Shown here: in pieces, positions 6,616-9,530 of the stretch
Layout: each line of letters starts with the position of its first letter
Numbering within the stretch: position 1 is the stretch's first letter
DNA from: Candidatus Methanofastidiosum methylothiophilum
GTDB lineage: Archaea > Methanobacteriota_B > Thermococci > Methanofastidiosales > Methanofastidiosaceae
Length of the DNA stretch: 9,530 bases
Direction: 5' to 3'
Assembly (NCBI GenBank): GCA_001587675.1
Contig: LNGD01000056.1
Span: forward strand, 1 to 9,530
Position numbers and translations under genes: made by a program
The notes under the pieces: generated by a model
Seen by the model: only the letters and a program-made list of their open reading frames with translations
Told to the model about the DNA's origin: nothing
Database searches by the model: none

Positions 6616-7184
6616 TGTCGCATTATTTCTCTGAGGATGTATCCGTACCCTTGAAAATAGAAAAGATTTCCGAAGTAATACTTGGCAAAATGTACCAATT
6701 TGAAATTGCACCCGGTGTATTTTCTTCAAAGAGAATAGACAAGGGCACAAGAGCGCTATGCGAAATGATGGAACTAAAAGAAAATCATAAAGTTCTTGAC
6801 TTGGGCTGTGGTTATGGTGTCATTGGGATTGTAGCATCGTCATATGTATCTGAAGTTCATTTGAGGGATATAAACAAGAGAGCAGTCTTACTTACGAAAA
6901 GGAATATAAAGCTCAACAATATCAAAAACGCATCGGTAAGTCAAGGAAACCTTTATGAAGAGCTTGATAAGTTTAATACTATATTGACGAATCCTCCAAT
7001 ATCTTCGGGTATGGATGTAGTGGGCCTTATGATAGATGAGGCACCAAAACATTTATATGAGGATGGAAATTTACAACTTGTAATACGAAAAGGCGTAAAT
7101 ATTGTAAAAGAGAGACTTGAAAAAAACTTTGAAAAGGTGAATATAAAGAAAAAGTATGGATATCATATTATATTTGCTTCATAG
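6615..7184 (+). CDS. Class I SAM-dependent methyltransferase, MJ0882/RsmC-like
   Basis: The 189-residue protein resembles MJ0882 and the catalytic domain of RsmC, which methylates guanine N2 in 16S rRNA. It starts with SHYFSEDVSV, a match to the HYYSE start I recall for MJ0882. It then carries GVFSSKRIDKGTRAL (34-48), the SAM-binding motif VLDLGCGYGVIG (60-71), an acidic residue in LRDIN (83-87) expected to hold the SAM ribose, and NPPI (126-129), the amino-group methyltransferase signature. ATG 6615 shares one base with the Cbf5 stop (TGATG). In-frame GTG 6606 and TTG 6612 upstream are possible but would lie inside Cbf5 and lack support. Its neighbour Cbf5 suggests an RNA substrate. The exact target is not shown by the sequence. 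The stop TAG shares its G with the first base of tRNA-Ser. Confidence 0.88.
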   Translation: MSHYFSEDVSVPLKIEKISEVILGKMYQFEIAPGVFSSKRIDKGTRALCEMMELKENHKVLDLGCGYGVIGIVASSYVSEVHLRDINKRAVLLTKRNIKLNNIKNASVSQGNLYEELDKFNTILTNPPISSGMDVVGLMIDEAPKHLYEDGNLQLVIRKGVNIVKERLEKNFEKVNIKKKYGYHIIFAS

Positions 7185-7268
7185 CCGGGGTTGCTGAGCT
7201 TGGAACGGCGCGGGCCTGGAAAGCCCGTTCTCCCTTGGAGTGCATGGGTTCAAATCCCATCCCCGGCG
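7184..7268 (+). tRNA. tRNA-Ser (anticodon GGA)
   Basis: A complete class II tRNA cloverleaf can be drawn by hand. The acceptor stem GCCGGGG (7184-7190) pairs with CCCCGGC (7261-7267), with discriminator G 7268. The D arm follows, with GCT pairing to GGC through one U-G. The anticodon stem CGGGC (7211-7215) pairs with GCCCG (7223-7227), around the loop CTGGAAA with anticodon GGA at 7218-7220. A long variable arm CTCC-CTT-GGAG (7230-7240) is typical of tRNA-Ser. The T arm is ATGGG/CCCAT around TTCAAAT (7244-7260). There is no intron and CCA is not encoded. It reads UCC and UCU. Its first base is the last base of the methyltransferase stop codon, and only 13 bases separate it from uS13. Confidence 0.97.
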
Positions 7269-7272
7269 CTAT

Positions 7273-7277
7273 GGTGA
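7273..7277 (+). promoter_or_regulatory. Shine-Dalgarno sequence deciding the uS13 start
   Basis: GGTGA lies 4 bases before ATG 7282 and just after the 3' end of mature tRNA-Ser. It supports a start at 7282 and rules against the longer in-frame start at 7240, which would read through the tRNA T arm. Confidence 0.8.
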
Positions 7278-7281
7278 TTAT

Positions 7282-7740
7282 ATGGCTGAAGAAGTAAAAG
7301 GTATTGTTCGTGTACTAGGTACAAACATAATGGGAAACGACATCTTTGAGGTAGGAATATTGAAAATAAAAGGTGTCGGACCAGTTATGGCAAGGGCTGT
7401 AGCCCAAGTTGCAGGTATTTCTCCAAAAGAAAAAGTTGGAAATATACCTCCAGAAAAATTAAAGGCGATTGAAAAGATTATTGAAGATCCTGTAGCTAAT
7501 GGTATACCAGTTTGGTTTGTTAATAGGAGAAAAGATTATGAAACAGGCCAAAATATTCATGTTATAGGTCCTAAGCTATTAATGTCCTTAAGGGAAGATC
7601 TTAACAGAATGAAAAAGATGAAGAGTTATAAAGGTATAAGACACCAGCTTGGACTCCCTGTTAGGGGTCAAAGAACAAAATCTTCATTTAGAAAAGGAAC
7701 TTCATTAGGCGTTCAGAGAAAGAAAGCGGCAGAAAGGTGA
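7282..7740 (+). CDS. rps13: Small-subunit ribosomal protein uS13
   Basis: The 152-residue product is uS13, in the small-subunit head, where it contacts the large subunit through bridge elements and the P-site tRNA through its basic tail. It is recognised by GIVRVLGTNIMGN (7-19), the helix-two-turn-helix region ILKIKGVGPVMARAVA (26-41), and the signature GIRHQLGLPVRGQRT at 118-132 followed by KSSFR. The ATG start gives MAEEVKGIVRVLGTN, which matches family N-termini. An upstream in-frame ATG at 7240 would add 14 residues encoded by tRNA-Ser and is not credible. The stop TGA 7738-7740 is part of the GGTGA Shine-Dalgarno sequence for uS4. It opens the alpha-type block. Confidence 0.97.
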   Translation: MAEEVKGIVRVLGTNIMGNDIFEVGILKIKGVGPVMARAVAQVAGISPKEKVGNIPPEKLKAIEKIIEDPVANGIPVWFVNRRKDYETGQNIHVIGPKLLMSLREDLNRMKKMKSYKGIRHQLGLPVRGQRTKSSFRKGTSLGVQRKKAAER

Positions 7741-7744
7741 TTAG

Positions 7745-8281
7745 ATGGGAGATCCTAAAAAAATTAGACGTAAATATGATAAACCTTCTCATCCTTGGCA
7801 GAAGGATAGAATTGATTCTGAAAACGTGTTAATGAAAAAATACGGTCTTGCGAATAAAAAGGAAATATGGAAAGCACTAAGTTTCCTAAGAAATGCTAGA
7901 AGACAGGCACGAGAACTTTTAGCAAGTCATGACGAAGCTTCAATGAGACAGAGTAATGACCTTATAGCAATGCTCCAAAAGTATGGAATCTTGAAAGATG
8001 AATCTACTTTAGAAGATGTTTTAACATTGTCTTTGGAAGATATACTTGATAGAAGGCTTCAGTCATTGGTATTTAGGAAAGGTTTAGCAAAAACACCAAA
8101 ACAAGCAAGACAATTTATTGTACACAAGCACATTATACTAAACGGTGCCAAGGTTTCAATCCCTAGCTATTTAGTTCCTAAATCTATAGAGAATACACTT
8201 GGTTATTCAGCTAGATCATCACTAAATGATCCAAGTCATCCAGAAGTTCCTAAAAAAACAGTTGTAGAGGAGGGTAATTAA
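7745..8281 (+). CDS. rps4: Small-subunit ribosomal protein uS4
   Basis: The 178-residue product is uS4, a primary 16S rRNA binder that nucleates the small-subunit body and lines the mRNA entry site. The archaeal N-terminus is clear (MGDPKKIRRKYDKPSHPWQ, 1-19), followed by the helical region with ALSFLRNARRQARELLA (44-60) and LEDILDRRLQSLVFRKGLA (97-115). The S4 RNA-binding domain runs from about 102 to 155 and includes TPKQARQFIVHKHIILNG (117-134). No zinc-binding cysteines are present, as expected for archaeal forms. The ATG lies 4 bases after the uS13 stop, behind GGTGA. The stop TAA shares one base with the uS11 start. Confidence 0.97.
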   Translation: MGDPKKIRRKYDKPSHPWQKDRIDSENVLMKKYGLANKKEIWKALSFLRNARRQARELLASHDEASMRQSNDLIAMLQKYGILKDESTLEDVLTLSLEDILDRRLQSLVFRKGLAKTPKQARQFIVHKHIILNGAKVSIPSYLVPKSIENTLGYSARSSLNDPSHPEVPKKTVVEEGN

Positions 8282-8676
8282 TGCCAAAAGAAGGAGGAAG
8301 GTGGGGGGTAGCTCATATATACGCTTCATTTAATAATACTCTTATACATATTACAGATTTAACTGGTGCTGAAACTATTAGCAGAGTTTCAGGGGGCATG
8401 ATTGTAAAAACTGGTAAAGAAGAATCTTCTCCCTATGCCGCAATGAAAGCAGCAGCAAAAGCAGCTGAAGAAGCAATAGAAAAAGGTGTAGTAGGTGTAC
8501 ATATAAAAGTTAGAGCTCCTGGAGGAAATAAAGCCAAAACTCCCGGCAGAGGGGCCCAAGCATCAATAAGAGCACTCACTAGAGCAGGGCTTAAAATAGG
8601 AAAAATTGAAGATGCTACACCAATACCTCATGATGGTACAAGGGCCAAAGGAGGCAAGAGAGGTAGAAGAGTTTAA
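8281..8676 (+). CDS. rps11: Small-subunit ribosomal protein uS11
   Basis: The 131-residue product is uS11, in the platform of the small subunit near the mRNA exit and the E site. Conserved features include WGVAHIYASFNNTLIHITDLTG (from 8), the glycine-rich GGMIVKTGKEESSPYAAMKAA (38-58), VHIKVRAPGGNKAKTPGRGAQ (from 73), ASIRAL (94-99) and the basic end HDGTRAKGGKRGRRV. The length is that of archaeal uS11. The ATG overlaps the uS4 stop by one base (TAATG), with GGAGGGT at 8269-8275 as the ribosome binding site, 5 bases upstream. The rpoD start overlaps its own stop in the same way. Confidence 0.98.
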   Translation: MPKEGGRWGVAHIYASFNNTLIHITDLTGAETISRVSGGMIVKTGKEESSPYAAMKAAAKAAEEAIEKGVVGVHIKVRAPGGNKAKTPGRGAQASIRALTRAGLKIGKIEDATPIPHDGTRAKGGKRGRRV

Positions 8677-9461
8677 TGGAAATTGAAATATTCAACAAAG
8701 ACGATAGAGAAATGAAATTTATGATAAAAGGGGTATCTGTACCTCTTGTTAACGCTTTGAGACGTATATTCATATCTGAAATACCATCAATAGCCGTTGA
8801 CTATCTTAAATTTTATAAGAATGATTCCTCTGTCTTTGATGAAATTATTGCTCACAGGGTAGGATTAATACCTCTAAACAATGCTTCTGAAATTTATATA
8901 ATGCCAGAAGAATGCACTTGTACAGAAGGTTGTGAAAAATGTTCTGTTACTTTATCTCTTGAGAAAACTGGTCCTTGTACAGTTTACTCAGGTGATTTAG
9001 TTTCTGCAGATGAAGATGTATACCCTATAATTGATAATATCCCAATAACTAAACTTGGGGAAGGTCAAGAATTAAAATTTGATGCTGTTGCTAGACTTGG
9101 AACGGCAGAAGATCACGCCAAATGGCAAATTGCAAATGCTGCTTATAAATATGTTCCAAAGATTGAATTTAATCTTGAAAAATGTGACCTTTGCGAAGAA
9201 TGTGTTCCAAAATGTCCTAAAAATTTAATATATAAAGAAAAAGATAAATTAAAAGCAAAGAATGTTAATGAATGTACTATGTGCAGGGCATGTGAAGAAG
9301 CATGCGAGCAAGGAGTTATTAAAATATCTCATGAAGACAACGCATTTGTATTTTTTGTTGAATCTTATGGAAATATGAATGTGAGTGATATCGTTTCAAA
9401 AGCTTTGGATATGCTATCTAATAAATTTGACCAATTGAAAAATCACATTGAAACTATTTGA
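8676..9461 (+). CDS. rpoD: DNA-directed RNA polymerase subunit D (Rpo3) with two 4Fe-4S motifs
   Basis: The 261-residue protein is archaeal RNA polymerase subunit D, the counterpart of bacterial alpha and eukaryotic Rpb3. It pairs with subunit L to start polymerase assembly. The dimerisation domain is seen in VPLVNALRRIFISEIPSIA (22-40) and AHRVGLIPL (59-67). A zinc-loop pattern, C-x-C-x3-C-x2-C, lies at Cys80, 82, 86 and 89, as in Rpb3. A ferredoxin-like insert holds Cys170, 173, 176, 180 and Cys200, 203, 206, 210, enough for two 4Fe-4S clusters. The C-terminus (VESYGNMNVSDIVSKALDML) returns to the dimerisation fold. The start overlaps the uS11 stop (TAATG), with a weak GAGAGGT further upstream. 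This is unrelated to the bacterial sigma factor also called rpoD. Confidence 0.97.
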   Translation: MEIEIFNKDDREMKFMIKGVSVPLVNALRRIFISEIPSIAVDYLKFYKNDSSVFDEIIAHRVGLIPLNNASEIYIMPEECTCTEGCEKCSVTLSLEKTGPCTVYSGDLVSADEDVYPIIDNIPITKLGEGQELKFDAVARLGTAEDHAKWQIANAAYKYVPKIEFNLEKCDLCEECVPKCPKNLIYKEKDKLKAKNVNECTMCRACEEACEQGVIKISHEDNAFVFFVESYGNMNVSDIVSKALDMLSNKFDQLKNHIETI

Positions 9462-9464
9462 AGC

Positions 9465-9530
<66 letters not shown>

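Noticed and set aside
7164..7176. AT-rich ATATTATATTT as a promoter for tRNA-Ser
   Set aside because: Its centre is only about 14 bases before the mature tRNA, too near for an archaeal TATA box, and it lies in methyltransferase coding sequence.
7240..7281. A longer uS13 with a start at 7240
   Set aside because: The 14 extra codons are encoded by the T arm and acceptor of tRNA-Ser. The GGTGA at 7273-7277 points to ATG 7282, and family N-termini match the shorter form.

Overview
This is an archaeal chromosome segment, AT-rich by eye, carrying the 3' half of the spc-type ribosomal protein cluster joined to the alpha-type cluster. Evidence for Archaea: eukaryote-like ribosomal proteins without bacterial counterparts (eL19, eL34, eL14), the archaeal form of SecY with a DUF106/Ylp1 YidC-like protein beside it, Cbf5 (the H/ACA pseudouridine synthase), RNA polymerase subunit D with a ferredoxin-like insert, and GGTGA-type Shine-Dalgarno sequences. 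Retention of eL14 and eL34, plus two complete 4Fe-4S motifs in subunit D, suggests a euryarchaeal lineage near class I methanogens, Methanofastidiosa or Thermococci. That placement is an inference and weak at finer rank.

Layout, all on the + strand: eL19 (3' end only), uL18, uS5, uL30, uL15, SecY, DUF106/Ylp1 insertase-like protein, eL34, cytidylate kinase, eL14, Cbf5, an MJ0882/RsmC-like methyltransferase, tRNA-Ser(GGA), uS13, uS4, uS11, RpoD, and a tRNA-Leu(GAG) cut by the window end. Gene spacing is extremely tight. Five protein junctions share one base (TAATG or TGATG), eL14/Cbf5 overlap by 4 bases, and the other gaps are 3 to 31 bases. The methyltransferase stop codon shares its last base with base 1 of tRNA-Ser. 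There is no stretch of 300 bases without a gene, no internal promoter or terminator I can defend, and no mobile element, CRISPR array or repeat family.

Functionally the window is a growth-linked expression unit. It covers ribosome assembly (large and small subunit proteins), membrane protein insertion (SecY plus Ylp1), rRNA modification (Cbf5, probably the methyltransferase), transcription (RpoD) and pyrimidine nucleotide supply (Cmk). Two tRNA genes with long variable arms bracket the uS13-uS4-uS11-RpoD block and probably act as processing points in a longer transcript.

I see no unknown multi-gene system here. The most unusual item is a roughly 90-residue, strongly acidic N-terminal extension on uS5. 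Next are the tRNA-Ser gene sharing a base with the upstream stop codon and the regular fusion of stop codons with Shine-Dalgarno sequences.
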